Notes: generated from the letters alone by a model not told the origin. A stretch of 64,000 nucleotides of DNA from Epiperipatus broadwayi (GCA_028023455.1 JAQFVV010012402.1:16674935-16738934); one strand, 5' to 3'; counted from the stretch's first letter, positions 49,727 to 61,085 are shown. Numbers and translations are program-made.

Positions 49727-49866
49727 TATAGTTAGAGATAGTGAATGCTACTCTGACGTTTATGTAAACAGAATATACGCTTGATCGGTGTTTTTGGTAG
49801 AAACGCCATCTGTGGACATAAATACAAGCGTTAGCAAGTTTTTTAACTTGCATTTTTGTTTATCAT

Positions 49867-50383
49867 ATATATATAATGAGAGAATGGATTGTGAATTTTT
49901 TACTAGATAATTGCAGTTTAATTACATGTATTTCTACAGTACAACCATTAATATTGCATACATATCTTGTGGTGCAATATTTTGCTTCATAAGATATTTT
50001 AACATCCTGACAGAAATTAAGTAGTTGATGAAAATTGACCTCTGTTAAATTACATATACATCTCCAGTGATACCATTAATTATTATAGATATAATACTTA
50101 TTTTTTCTGTTTCACAAGATAATATCAATTGGATAGAAATAGTTCTCACCTTGGAAGTAAAATGTTATGTCATATTGATGTGGACTAATTAATCATAACA
50201 AAGTGCAAAGTAGAGATGAAAGCTAATGAGACTGTGTTCAGGTTGATTCAATACATTCTACTTCAAAAATACTTTAAAAATCACTATCTCATAAGGTACT
50301 GTAATATTGTTGTAAGTGCCCCAGTTTTTGTGAAATTGATGATAGTTTTATATATCAAAAAGTTACACAAAGTACTTGAAATA
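49867..50383. other. AT-rich DNA without identifiable features
   Basis: Nothing recognised between the ribozyme array and the SINE-like copies. A 96-codon plus-strand ORF from 50216 runs into the next repeat and is chance. Confidence 0.5.
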
Positions 50384-50660
50384 CAGGCACTCTTCATAAT
50401 CTGGAACCTAATTTTAAATATAGGGGATTTGACCTCAGACTTTCAAGCACCCTTAAACTATCCCCACTATCTCATACCACTGATACACATGGCCACATAC
50501 ATGTAGAAAAGATAAATAATCACCAATACATGTATTTTGTGCTGAACTAGCACTCGTCTGTTGGTCCAGATTATCATCTCTCACACATAATTATAATCAG
50601 TGCTCAGTTTTATATTAAGATAGAAAACCCTCATACTTTAATGGACAAGCTTCAGTATAC
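50384..50660 (-). repeat. SINE-like repeat, copy 2
   Basis: Minus-strand copy with the shared blocks TTGGTCCAGATTATCA and AATAATCACCAATACATGTA. On the minus strand the B-box-like GAGGTCAAATCCCC is followed by a ~45-bp segment including GAAGAGTGCCTGTATTTCAA. That segment recurs inverted at about 50780-50800. Confidence 0.8.
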
Positions 50661-50800
50661 TATATTTTTGTGATCATGTGTATCAGTAGCATGAGATAGT
50701 GTTGATAGATGAAGGTGCTTGAAAGTTTGAGTTAAAATCCCTATATTTACAATTAGATTCCGGGTATATGAAGAGTGCCTGTATTTCAAGTATTTATACA
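50655..50800 (+). repeat. SINE-like repeat, partial copy 3 (inverted to copy 2)
   Basis: Plus-strand partial copy: CATGTGTATCAGTAGCATGAG, a degenerate B box (GAGTTAAAATCCC) and GAAGAGTGCCTGTATTTCAA. With 50384-50520 it forms an inverted pair. Confidence 0.78.
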
Positions 50801-50944
50801 TTAAGCCTGCATCTTACCCATTCCTCTTCTATGTATTTAAATGGATAAGGTTCTATACATGAGTGGACAGAATGACTTGAGATCAACATGGGCATGGCAA
50901 TAATATTTGCATCAGCATGGGATTTGAGCTTTCCATTGTCAGAT

Positions 50945-51240
50945 TTAAATGGTGTAGATGGCTGAAGAGTTGGAGGTTGGAGTAGATTGAAGCCTGTCCA
51001 TTAAAGTGTGAGGGATTTCTATCTTAATATAAAACTGAGCACTGATTATATATGTGTTGGGGAGATAATAATCTGGACCAATTGATAAGTGCTGGTTCAG
51101 GTTGAAATACATATATTGGTGATTATTTTTCTTTACTACATGTGTGTGGTCATGTGCATCAGTGGTATGAGATAGTGTGGATAGTTGAAGTCTGAGTTTA
51201 AATCCCCTATATTTGCTCAATAGAAAGCTAAATTTAAATA
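50945..51240 (+). repeat. SINE-like repeat, copy 4
   Basis: The most complete plus-strand copy. It runs from about CCATTAAAGTGTGAGGGATT through ATAATCTGGACCAA and ATATATTGGTGATTATTTTT to an A-box-like GAGATAGTGTGGATAG and B-box-like CTGAGTTTAAATCCCC near its end. The pol III-like boxes lie at the 3' end of this orientation, unusual for a simple tRNA-SINE. A 121-codon antisense ORF here is the shadow of the repeat. Confidence 0.8.
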
Positions 51241-51560
51241 TAAATAAATTCAAACAAATTGTGTTTATGAACATCAATACTAAACTATCAATATTGGTGT
51301 GTAAATTCAATTATTTCAAATATTTAGCTCACATAATGAACAAAGGTTGTTTGTGAAGTACTTCTATGAATTAGTGAGAATTAATCTGGAGCTAATTGTG
51401 CATGCTCAAATAGGAATTATGTAAATATATATCAGATGCAAGTGAAGTGTATTGCAATTATTTGTTATATGTTCTATTTGGAGATTTTAACAATAAACTA
51501 ACATCTAGCTAAAATATTAAAATATAAAATGACAAAAATAAAAATGTAATAAAATTATGT

Positions 51561-51670
51561 AAATAGAGGGATTTGAACTCAGGATTCTTCAGTCCATTAA
51601 TGCTCCACTCTATCTTAAGCAACTAATGATTACACACATATGAGATACATGATCCCCAATATATATATAT
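51561..51670 (-). repeat. SINE-like repeat, copy 5, first part (split by LTR element)
   Basis: Carries AGGGATTTGAACTCAGGATT and the GATTACACACAT block and breaks off in CCCCAATATATAT at the border of the long LTR. Its continuation is at 60984-61085. Confidence 0.8.
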
Positions 51671-54291
51671 TATAACAGAACCCACTACCCCAAAGTTGAT
51701 GGTGCTAGATATACCAAAAGTGCAGGGTACACCACACGACGATGCAAATATGACTAAGTAGTTGGATGATTTGGATGAAATGTATCAACCAACCTACAAC
51801 AAGTCATATCCAAAATTCATGATTCAATGACACATTTGGGTGCATCAGATGTTACTGAATCAAGAATGGCATCTAACAAAGGGAATGCATCTCACTACTG
51901 TCAGACCTAGGCCTTCGAATAGGATGCTAAAGATGTCACAATGAAATGCCCAGTTCCAAGTCACATCTACTTTCAATATACTAACTTATAATTTACTAAC
52001 AAAATATTTCAATGTAACTTAGACCAGTGCATATTCATTACATCTCCCTTTTTAGGCCCCATTACACCACGGAATTCGAACTCAGGGAGTTCTTGCAGTC
52101 AGCTCTCTTCAGGGATGGACCTACTCAATTATAAACCAAATATGCCTATATATAAGCATAGATATAGAAAAATACTGATGATCAATTATTTATAAGAGCA
52201 ATACATAATGATGATGATCATCATCAAACCTTTAATAGTGTAAATTCATAATGTGATGATGATGATCAAACATCTAATGGTATCAATGCACAGTGATGAT
52301 GGTGATGATCAAACAGAGATCAGATTGATTTAAACAACTTAATTTATTAACAACATATAAAATAAATATTTACAAACAAAAAATAATAAAATAAATAAAT
52401 ATTCAATTATCAAGAATGGTTTTTCTATCATCTTGATGGCTTCATACAACAGAAACAAAATAATTTGAAGTATATTATATACAAAATTATACTATATAAT
52501 TCATTAAATATATACATAAAACAAAAAAAGAACACTATCTATTAATCATTATTAAACTAAATAAAAAAAGAAAAGCAAAATGATAGTTCACTAATTCTAA
52601 AACTACCCCATTAATATAATTTTTTATTAATATATTATAATTATAATGCCCCACTCCCATTTATTTGTATGTTAAGTCATAGTAGAAATTAATGACAGAT
52701 ACAAAAAAGACCATTTACTCAGTGGGTTAATTATGCATTCAGAAATAAAACAAAATTACAAGTAAATGTTATTAAAATTATTAGTAGATTATTTAGTCTT
52801 GTTGTCCTAAAGTCTTGCTCTTAATGTTAAATATATAAAAATCTTACTTGAGATGAGGTCACCTTGATGGATTAAAGTGGAATTCTAGAGAAATCTGAAA
52901 ATTTACTTTTATTAAAAATAAAAATACATATTAATTGAAGAGGATTTCCTTTTTAATTTAAATCAATATGACATTTTTCCATCCACTGGTTCCACTTTTA
53001 AATTGCAGGTGATCAAATTTGAAAAATGAATTTTAAATACACAATAAAAAAAAATTACAATATATAAACTTTCAAATAAAAATGACAAAAGCAAAAAAAA
53101 AAAAATCATCACGTGAATCAAATATATAATTTATCTTGAGTAAAGCAAGCATTCAGTCCAAAAAAATGTCAATATCCATGGCTAACATTCCTATTCACCA
53201 ACTGTTGTTATTTATATATTTCATGCTCCTTGATTGAAACAAATGCATATGAAATATCTTTCCTGACCATATATAAATCCATGGAAGATGGCGGCACACC
53301 AGTATTCTTGAGATAGACATTCTGATTGGAAATAATAATTTCATAATTCCCATAATTTCCTAATGACATAGAAATTATTTGGAAAGTCCCACAGCACTGG
53401 CTTACTACCCCAAATACATCATAATGTTTCCTTTATTATAAACTATTATTTATAACTTGGCTTAATTATATATAAAAATAGCTTTGAAAGACAACAGTTA
53501 ATTTTTAATAGTTTCAGATTTCCTTTGCATTATTTTTATTATAATGAAATTTAGCTTGCAGAATAACTTAAGTCACTAGTTCATTCCTGCCAATTTTAAA
53601 TTAAAGTTCAACTTTTTGAAAGTATAAATATTAAAATTTTACTGTATTTTTTTAAATGCCAAATAGTTTTTTTCTTTTTTTCAAAAGAAATAAAAACTTA
53701 ACTTTTTCTGCTGTCCGTTCAATTCCAGATTTTTCCAAGTCAAGAATGCTACTTTCTGTCAATTAAATTGTAGATTTTTCCCATCAAGAGAAATTCTGTC
53801 TTGTCACATGCTTGCTAAAAAAAAACCTATTATTACAAGTTGATAAAAAAAATCAATTTATAAAATATTATTATTTTTATTTAATTTTCATTATTCCAAA
53901 CTCGATCATTTATCAACTATTTTGACCTCATATAATTTTTATCTTTTATTTCTGTATTATAAGTCAATCAATTAGTATTTTTAATTAATGATATTAATGA
54001 ATAAAAAAATAGAAAAACAATTAACTTCTATCAATAGACAAACAGATTAATTTATATGCATATATATTTCATGTGGAAAACAAATTTATTTGCTTTCTCA
54101 CAATAGATAAAAAAAAATAAGAATTAATTTCTTAAACATATCAGTCTACATGTAAGTTAATATATGTATATACTACTTTGATATAAGCAAGTATGTAAGA
54201 TTTTTAAGTTGCCTACCACTTGGTCTGAATTCATCACATTGTAAAAGAAATTGGGACAGGTATGTAGGCCAGTTGTAAGCCATCTCTTATA
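51671..54291 (-). repeat. 3' LTR of the long-LTR element
   Basis: About 2.62 kb matching 58354-60983 almost throughout, for example CCCACTACCCCAAAGTTGAT near 51681 and AGTTGTAAGCCATCTCTTA at the other end. It contains GAT-rich short repeats with a GATGATGATCATCATC palindrome near 52210. It has extra sequence near 52540-52560 relative to its partner and lacks a segment near 59280-59310. Confidence 0.93.
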
Positions 54292-54857
54292 AAACCCCTC
54301 TCCTAAACAGTTAAAATTTTAAACTAGATTTCAAATTTTAGCTCTCACAAGTATGATAAATATGTATGATTATTTTGGGTTTGGTGAAGAGTTGCTACAT
54401 TAATTTCCTTACTTTCTAACATTTTTTCCCCTACTTTTTTTTAACAGCTGGTTTTGGGAAGTTCAAATAATGTGCTGGATTAGAGCTTTGATGGTTTATA
54501 CTTGAGGCATAACCAATAATGTGTCTCTGTTACAGAAGGCACATGAAATTATTTATTTTGCTAACCTTCTCCATGCTCCTTTGAGGCTTATTGTACTTTG
54601 AAGGTCTAGTCAAATATCAAAACATGTTTGTTTAAGTTAGCCTCTAGATATTCCCATAATTGCATTTATGCATTACTTGGGAAATACCCTCATCAAACTT
54701 AATATCCCTAATCCTGTACTATATATATGCGTTTATACACACACATATATATATTTTGATTGTACATTGCACTTTCTATTATCACAAAGTTTACCTTTCT
54801 TTTTATACATCTCAGCTATATTAAAAAAATTCCTGATATTATCCTGCATTGTTACTA

Positions 54858-55135
54858 ATGTACACAATAAGGCTTTAAGATATGAGCATTATATGTGCCA
54901 CAGATCTCTTCTACTTGTTTTACCCAAAATGCATTGGGACCTGATTGCTTAACTATGGTATATGGTCCCTCATAGATATTGCTAAACTTATGATACTTAC
55001 TTTCCTGTGGTTTACTGCGTTGTGAAGTTTATATTAGCACTCTAACTCCAATTTTGAATTTATATCTAGACCTTGCATTCTAATTTCTATGATTTGACTT
55101 CATAGTAAATTGCTCTCAAGCTTGCAATATATCTT
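54858..55135 (-). pseudogene. Integrase C-terminal remnant
   Basis: Minus-strand reading: a lysine/arginine-rich linker, RYKFKIGVRVLI (family KY.VGDRVLV), KYHKFSNIYEGPYTIVKQ (family KL...YEGPY.V) and SGPNAFWVKQ, ending HILKPY. This is the C-terminal domain that follows the integrase core in Ty3/gypsy elements. The core further upstream (55.15-55.55 kb) is too decayed to trace. It lies just upstream of the 3' LTR, as expected. Confidence 0.85.
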
Positions 55136-55644
55136 ATTATCTATTTATTATAATTCTAATGGCTACAGTTTTATACTTATTGTAATCATAACTATTTGAA
55201 AACACTCTATAAGGAATGTTAAATAAATTTATTACTTAATCTAGTCTTTTTAATAAAACTTATCTTCATTTAAATGACTGAGTAAGTTATCATTTTACAT
55301 TTAAAGAATAATAATAAAAAATCTAAGGTTTTATATAATAAATGGATGTCTTTATTTTTGACATATCTTTGGGCAGGTTTTTTTCTTTGTCAGTATCTAT
55401 CATTGTCCATATTTCTCTATGCATTACAAAATCATTGTCTATTTACAAAATCATTGTCTATTTACAAAATCATAATGGATTCAATTTCTCTCCATAATCC
55501 TTTTAAGTGTATTAGTGGTCTGGCAATCTTTGAAGGTCCTTCCCTAAACATGTGCTTTTTCTTTTAAGCAATGTTATTCACATGCCTAATGTATGTGAAT
55601 GGGCTTTTGTAGGTATTGCACAACTTGTGAAACCATGCATCCAT

Positions 55645-56181
55645 TCATTTAATGGACCACAACATAATGGTTTGCCTTTCCATCTTGGGATCTTTCATAC
55701 CCAGATCATTATCAGGATCATAAAGAAGTTTATACTTCCACAAAGCATGACTAAGATGATCAAAGATATAAGTTTTAACTACATAAATAAATTTAATTCT
55801 TTTGAAAATGTGCTTATCCCTTGAAATGGCTTCTTGAGCTAACGATACTTTATTTTTGGCACCATCATCATTATTGTAGGTTTTGAATCGATGGCTTGCC
55901 TTAAATTTACAGCAATGTTTATTCAACTCATTCTGAGTTCTTTGGTTGTATGGTTTAATCATTTCTACACTTCTTGTAAATGAAATCTGTGTGTGATCAT
56001 TCGTACCACCTTGATTCATCTTCGGTATCAACTTTTCTAAATTAGGCTTGAAGGAATAATCCTCAATGCCATTTTCACAGAACTGTAATGTCCGATCAGT
56101 ATAAAATTCAGCATCAAGTGTGACTTCAACAATGTAAGAATGTCTGGTACCTTGAGAGGATTCAAAAATGAAACCATGCAA
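55645..56181 (-). pseudogene. Retroelement ORF fragment, unknown domain copy 2
   Basis: 178 codons open, internal to the long-LTR element, between the gag-like region and the integrase tail. It starts with GFIFESSQGTRHSYIVE and LDAEF, matching the domain repeated at 56599-56919. After that comes a basic, hydrophilic stretch and HLSHALWKYKLLYDPDNDLG near the end. I do not recognise a family. The ATG is internal; the domain continues upstream across stops (IILWN-like and KFITMY-like blocks at 56400-56190). It may be gag-derived or an element-specific accessory protein. Confidence 0.5.
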
Positions 56182-56598
56182 ATCATTCCATAAGATAATG
56201 GCCTATCGTCATTTATCTAATCTGAAAATTATAATCTCATCATTTCCTTCACAGGTTATAGACAATTTTCCAAAGACTAAACATGTGAAACCAGATGAGA
56301 ATAGAATAGGTTGACTAAAAGTGTCAAGCTTATCTTGATTGCATGTACTCTATAATTTTTTAAAAACTGTTTATGAAGCTTCCCCATGCCCCCCCAGGAT
56401 ACATCGTAATAAATTTCCTATTTATAAGAAACCTAAAACAACCAATATCACCATCAGATAATTCTAAAATTGCTACATCACTCCAAATATAAAGGTGATG
56501 TTGATTATGTGCATTGTACCAGTTACACTTACAGTAAGGTTTACTCAACAAGATGAGACTCTCTTCTATCTTTAATCAAAAATTCTTCTGCTGCTTCT

Positions 56599-56919
56599 TT
56601 ATCTAATACTGGAATGGTTACTGAGATGTTGTCCTTCATGTTTCATTTCCATGGAGTTTGTTTGTGGGGTTAGTAATGGAGTACTTAGATTATTCTGATC
56701 TATGTTCAGTACTATCTCTCCCAAACTAAGATTTATAGTATGCTCTTCTATCTCCTCTTTGAAGACCTGAGATATCCAACCAACAGAAAATTCAGCATCA
56801 AGTAAAGTTTTACCAATAAAAGAATGTTTAGTGCCATCATTGGATTCAAAAATAAAACCAGGTGCATTCTTTTGTAAAATAATGACTTGTTGAGGTTCAC
56901 TTGAATTGTGGATAATCAT
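56599..56919 (-). pseudogene. Retroelement ORF fragment, unknown domain copy 1
   Basis: 106 codons with PGFIFESNDGTKHSFIGKT and LLDAEF, aligning to copy 2 over about 70 residues, including EEIEEHTINLSLGEIVLNID against GIEDYSFKPNLEKLIPKM. Upstream blocks HLVQLVHSLEIGLLYVKKMM and DGKFITMY also have counterparts before copy 2. The DNA is therefore tandemly duplicated with a period near 685 bp (about 57240-56560 and 56555-55990). Family unknown. Confidence 0.55.
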
Positions 56920-57255
56920 CTCATCATCTTTTTTACGTATAAAAGACCAATCTCCAATGAGTGAACAAGCTGAACTAGATGAAGATAAAATAGATGACTA
57001 GGAGTTTGTTTTAACTTGACTACATCACTCTGCAGTTCTCCTAAACATTGTTCATGGCTTTCTACATCATTTGAATCATCTTTAGTACCAGTAGAGTACA
57101 TAGTGATAAATTTTCCATCCATAATAATGGCATCCCCTACTAAAATAGGACAGCTTTAAAATTTAGCATTATTCCAAATGTACAGATAACATTGATCAAA
57201 ATAATGCACCAGCCATAATGATAAGGTTTACCACATAAAATTTTACTTCCAATTT

Positions 57256-57693
57256 TTATTGTAGTATCTTCACTTTCTTCATGGTCAGAAACTGTGGTTT
57301 TTTAAAAATTCGCTCACAACTTTCCATCATGTCACTGATATCCCTCTTAGTTGCCATTTCTGCCTTTATGCTGCTCATGTTAGATTCAATTCTAGAATTG
57401 ATTCTTACTTCCATGTTGCCCATACTTGCCATTATCTTGTTCATCATTTCTTGCAATATTTGTGGTGCAATGGAAATATTTTCAGTATCAGGTACTACTT
57501 TACTTTTAGATGCTTGATTAATCTCATCAGTGGGGACTTCTTGCATCTGGAAAGCTATTTGGCTTTCTCTCTGTCTCTGTGGAGCTTCATTCTCCTCCAT
57601 CATAGACCCCCCAGGAGTTTGGATCGATAAAGACCCCTTCCCATCACTATTATCAATATCACTTTCCCCTTCAACAACACTAGTATCTAACAT
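57256..57693 (-). pseudogene. Gag-like N-terminal ORF of the long-LTR element
   Basis: 145 codons from an ATG about 640 bp downstream of the primer-binding-like site. The sequence is acidic and glutamine-rich (APQRQRESQIAFQMQEVPTD). A helical, probably coiled-coil stretch follows at residues 75-125: QEMMNKIMASMGNMEVRINS, then RIESNMSSIKAEMA. Position and character fit the N-terminal part of a gag protein. No zinc knuckle is seen. The frame ends at KVKILQ before the duplicated domain. The overlapping plus-strand ORFs are shadows. Confidence 0.55.
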
Positions 57694-58331
57694 CTCTTCC
57701 AGATCTCTATACTTTTACTTCTCAATACTAATCCACTTCTAAATATGCATTCTAAATAATTATTCAAAAAAAAAACTTTGTACTTACAAATATCAAAATA
57801 CAATACTGTAGGACTCCTAACCACTTCATGCCATTATTATTATTTATTTACTGTCTATTCTATTTTTAACTGGTGTTTAAGCTTGCCTATTTCCTCTATT
57901 CTTAATTTCACTTATTTATTATTTATTTACAAGTTGATCTCTATTTGTTCTCTCCATCACATGTTGCATTCATCACTTACTTTGTTATTTACTTTTAATG
58001 TGAATTTTAAATTTTCAAAAATAATTATTGATATATCTCTTCATCATCATTCCTATTGAATATATACTGGTCTTATATAACAGAGTATGTTTTGTTAGGT
58101 GTAAATGTCAAAGTGTCTTTTAAAATTCAGTCAAAATAAACGTTTTTGTTGTTTGTTTTTTATTTTTGGTGAATATTGAACACATATAAAAGTTCGATAA
58201 TTCTACAAAGTATGTCCAATATGGATTTAAGATTTAAAGCTTAAGGGTAAAACAAAAAATAGTTTTTAAAAAATATATTTTTAATTTCCAGTCCTATGGC
58301 TGAACCTCCCTTGCATCTAAACTATGTTCAT

Positions 58332-58351
58332 GCCTAAACGTTTGAGCACCA
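58332..58351 (-). promoter_or_regulatory. Primer-binding-like site of the long-LTR element
   Basis: Read on the minus strand immediately after the 5' LTR: TGGTGCTCAAACGTTTAGGC. Allowing one inserted base and a few substitutions, it resembles the tRNA-Lys primer site TGGCGCCCAACGTGGGGC; two of the differences are C-to-T. Position and TGG start support it. The exact tRNA is an inference. Confidence 0.55.
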
Positions 58352-58353
58352 GA

Positions 58354-60983
58354 TATAATAGAACCCACTACCCCAAAGTTGATGGTGCCAGATATACTAG
58401 AACCACAGGGTACACCATACAATGATGCAAATATGACTAAGTAGTTGGATGATTTGGGATGAAATGTGTCAACCAACCTACAAAGTCATATCCAAAATTC
58501 ATGATTCAATGACACATTTGGGTGTGTCAGATGCTACTGAATCAAGAATGGCATCTAACAAAGGGAATCCATCTCACTATTGTCAGACCTAGGCCTTCGA
58601 ATAGGATGCTAAAGATGTCACAATGAAATGCCCAGTTCCAAGTCACATCTACTTTCAATATACTAACTTATAATTTACTAACAATATTTCAATGTAACTT
58701 AGACCAGTGCATATTCATTACATCTCCCTTTTTAGGCTCCATTACACCACAGAATTCGAACTCAGGGAGTTCTTGCAGTCAGCTCTCTTCAGGGATGGAC
58801 TTACTCAATTATAAACCAAATATGCCTATATATAAGCATAGATATAGAAAAATACTGATGATGATCAATTATTTATAAGAGCAATACATAATGATGATGA
58901 TCATCATCAAACCTTTAATAGTGTAAATTCATAATGTGATGATGATGATCAAACATCTAATGGTATCAATGCACAGTAATGATAGTGATGATCAAACAAA
59001 GATCAGATTGGTTTAAACAACTTAATTTATTAACAACATATAAAATAAATATTTACAAACAAAAAAAATAATAAAATAGATAAATATTCGGTTATCAAGA
59101 ATGGTTTTTCTATCATCTTGATGGCTTCATACAACAAAAACAAAATAATTTGAAGTATATTATATACAAAATTATACTATATAATTCATTAAATATATAC
59201 ATAAAACAAAAAAAAAGAAAAGCAAAATGATAGTTTACTCATTCCAAAACTACCCCATTAATGTAATTATTAAAATATTGTTAGGCTAAGGTAAATACCT
59301 TTATAACTATTTTTTTATTAATATATATATAAAGCCCCACTCCCATCTATTTGTGTGTGTAAGTCCTAGTAGAAATTAATAATAGATACAAAGAAAGACC
59401 TTTTACTCAGTGGGTTAATTACACATTCAGAAATAAAACTAAATTACAAGCAAATGTTATTAAAATTGATTAGTAGATTATCTAGTCTTGTTGTCCTAAA
59501 GTTTGCTCTTAATGTTAAATATATAAAAATCTTACTTGAGATGAGGTCACCTTGATGGATTAAAGTGGAATTCTAGAGAAATCTGAAAATTTACTTTTAT
59601 TAAAAATAAAAATACATATTAATTGAAGAGGATTTCCTTTTTAATTTAAATCAATATGACATTTTTCCATCCACTGGTTCCACTTTTAAATTGCAGGTGA
59701 TCAAATTTGAAAAATGAATTTTAAATACACAATAGAAAAAATTACGATATATAAACTTTCAAATACAAATGACAAAAGCAAAAAAAATAATCATCATATG
59801 AATCAAATATATAATTTATCTTGAGTAAAGCAAGCATTCCATCCAAAAAAATGTCAATATCCATGGCTAACATTCCTATTCACCAACTGTTGTTAGTTAT
59901 ATATTTCATGCTTCTTGATTGAAACACATGCATATGAAATATCTCTCCTGATCATATATAAATCCATAAAAATGGCTGCACACCAGTATTCTTTAGATAG
60001 ACATTTTGATTGTGAAATTTAATAATTTCATAATTTCACAAACTCCATAATTTCATAATGACATAGAAATTATTTGGAAAGTCCCACAGCACTGGCTTAC
60101 TACCCCAAATACATCATAATGTTTCCTTTATTATAAACTATTATTTATAACTTGGCTTAATTATATATAAAAATAGCTTTGAAAGACAACAGTTAATTTT
60201 TAATAGTTTCAGATTTCCTTTGCATTATTTCTATTATAATGAAATTTAGCTTGCAGAATAACTTAGGTCACTAGTTCATTCCTGCCAATTTTAAATTAAA
60301 GTTCAACTTCTTGAAACTATAAATATTAAAATTTTACTGTATTTTTTAAAATGCCAAATAGTTTTTTTCTTTTTTTCAAAAGAAATAAAAACTTAACTTT
60401 TTCTGCTGTCCGTTCAATTCCAGATTTTTCCAAGTCAAGAATGCTACTTTCTGTCAATTAAATTGTAGATTTTTCCCATCAAGAGAAATTCTGTCTTGTC
60501 ACATGCTTGCTAAAAAACCTATTATTACAAGTTGATAAAAAAAATCAATTTGTAAAATATTATTTTTATTTAATTTTCATTATTCCAGACTCAATCATTT
60601 ATCAACTATTTTGACCTCATGTAATTTTTTATCTTTTATTTCTGTCTTATAAGTCAATCAATTAGTATTTTTAATTAATGATATTAATGAATAAAAAAAT
60701 AGAAAAACAATTAACTTCTACCAATAGACGAACAGATTAATTTATATGCATATATATATATTTCATGTAGAAAACAAATTTATTTGCTTTCTCACAATAG
60801 ATAAAAAAATAAGAATTAATTTTTCAAACATATCACTCTATATGTATGTTTATATATGTATATACTACTTTGATATAAGCAAGTATGTAAGATATTTAAT
60901 TTGCCTACCACTTGCTTTGAATTCATCACATTGTAGAAGAAATTGGGATAGGGGTATAGGCCAGTTGTAAGCCATCTCTTACA
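58354..60983 (-). repeat. 5' LTR of the long-LTR element
   Basis: About 2.63 kb. On the minus strand it starts TGTAAGAGATGGC at 60983 and ends near 58354. Aligns with 51671-54291 with scattered substitutions and short indels. A few small ORFs, such as 58294-58476, overlap it and are not conserved. Confidence 0.93.
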
Positions 60984-61085
60984 ATATATTGTGCAAAACC
61001 AATCTCCCACACATATATACAATCAGTGCTCGGTTTATATTAAGATAGGAATTTCTCAAACTTTAATGGGTAGGCTTCAATCTTC
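60984..61085 (-). repeat. SINE-like repeat, copy 5, second part
   Basis: Continues the copy broken at 51670: AATCTCCCACACATATATAC, AATCAGTGCTCGG, TATATTAAGATAGGAA and CTTTAATGGGTAGGCTTC. ATAT-rich sequence at both junctions is compatible with a short target duplication. About 30 bp of the family consensus is missing. Confidence 0.8.

Larger units (their letters stand above)
48039..49866. mobile_element. Hammerhead-ribozyme repeat array (retrozyme-like), 406-bp monomer
   Basis: A 406-bp unit is repeated. 48039-48513 holds about 1.2 units in minus orientation; 48533-49866 holds about 3.3 units in plus orientation; a 19-nt spacer lies at the head-to-head junction. Ribozyme starts at 48857, 49263 and 49669 give the exact 406-bp period. 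Copies differ at only a few sites, so the array is young. TA-dinucleotide tracts border both outer ends. Every complete unit contains a hammerhead ribozyme and, further on, a hairpin GCAAGTT-TTTT-AACTTGC. No ORF is maintained. Metazoan retrozymes are known as short tandem repeats with type I hammerheads that yield circular RNAs; this fits, though the inverted junction is unusual. Confidence 0.92.
51671..60983 (-). mobile_element. Long-LTR Ty3/gypsy-like retrotransposon, 9.3 kb
   Basis: Two direct repeats of about 2.6 kb enclose a 4.06-kb interior. On the minus strand each LTR starts TGTAAGAG or TATAAGAG and ends just before TTATA. Next to the right-hand LTR (5' LTR for minus orientation) is a TGG-initial primer-binding-like site. 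The interior encodes, in minus-strand order, a gag-like N-terminus, two copies of an unrecognised domain, and an integrase C-terminus. Protease, RT and RNase H were not recognised. The LTRs are closely similar apart from small indels, so insertion is fairly recent, yet the interior is broken. It sits inside a SINE-like copy whose two halves flank it. Confidence 0.9.

Noticed and set aside
48039-49866. CRISPR-like or simple satellite array
   Set aside because: The unit is 406 bp with no short repeat/spacer alternation, the context is eukaryotic, and only about 4.5 units exist in two orientations. The hammerhead content explains the structure better.
50945-51310. 121-codon minus-strand ORF as a gene
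   Set aside because: It is an antisense reading of a SINE-like repeat; related copies at 43.9 and 50.4 kb do not keep the frame.
52190-52320. GAT-repeat block as a functional microsatellite or origin
   Set aside because: The same block occurs at the same place in the other LTR copy, so it is just part of the LTR sequence.
54668-55824. Plus-strand ORFs of 73-94 codons (54668, 55346, 55552)
   Set aside because: They lie antisense to the retroelement's integrase tail and unknown domain, and have no motif of their own.
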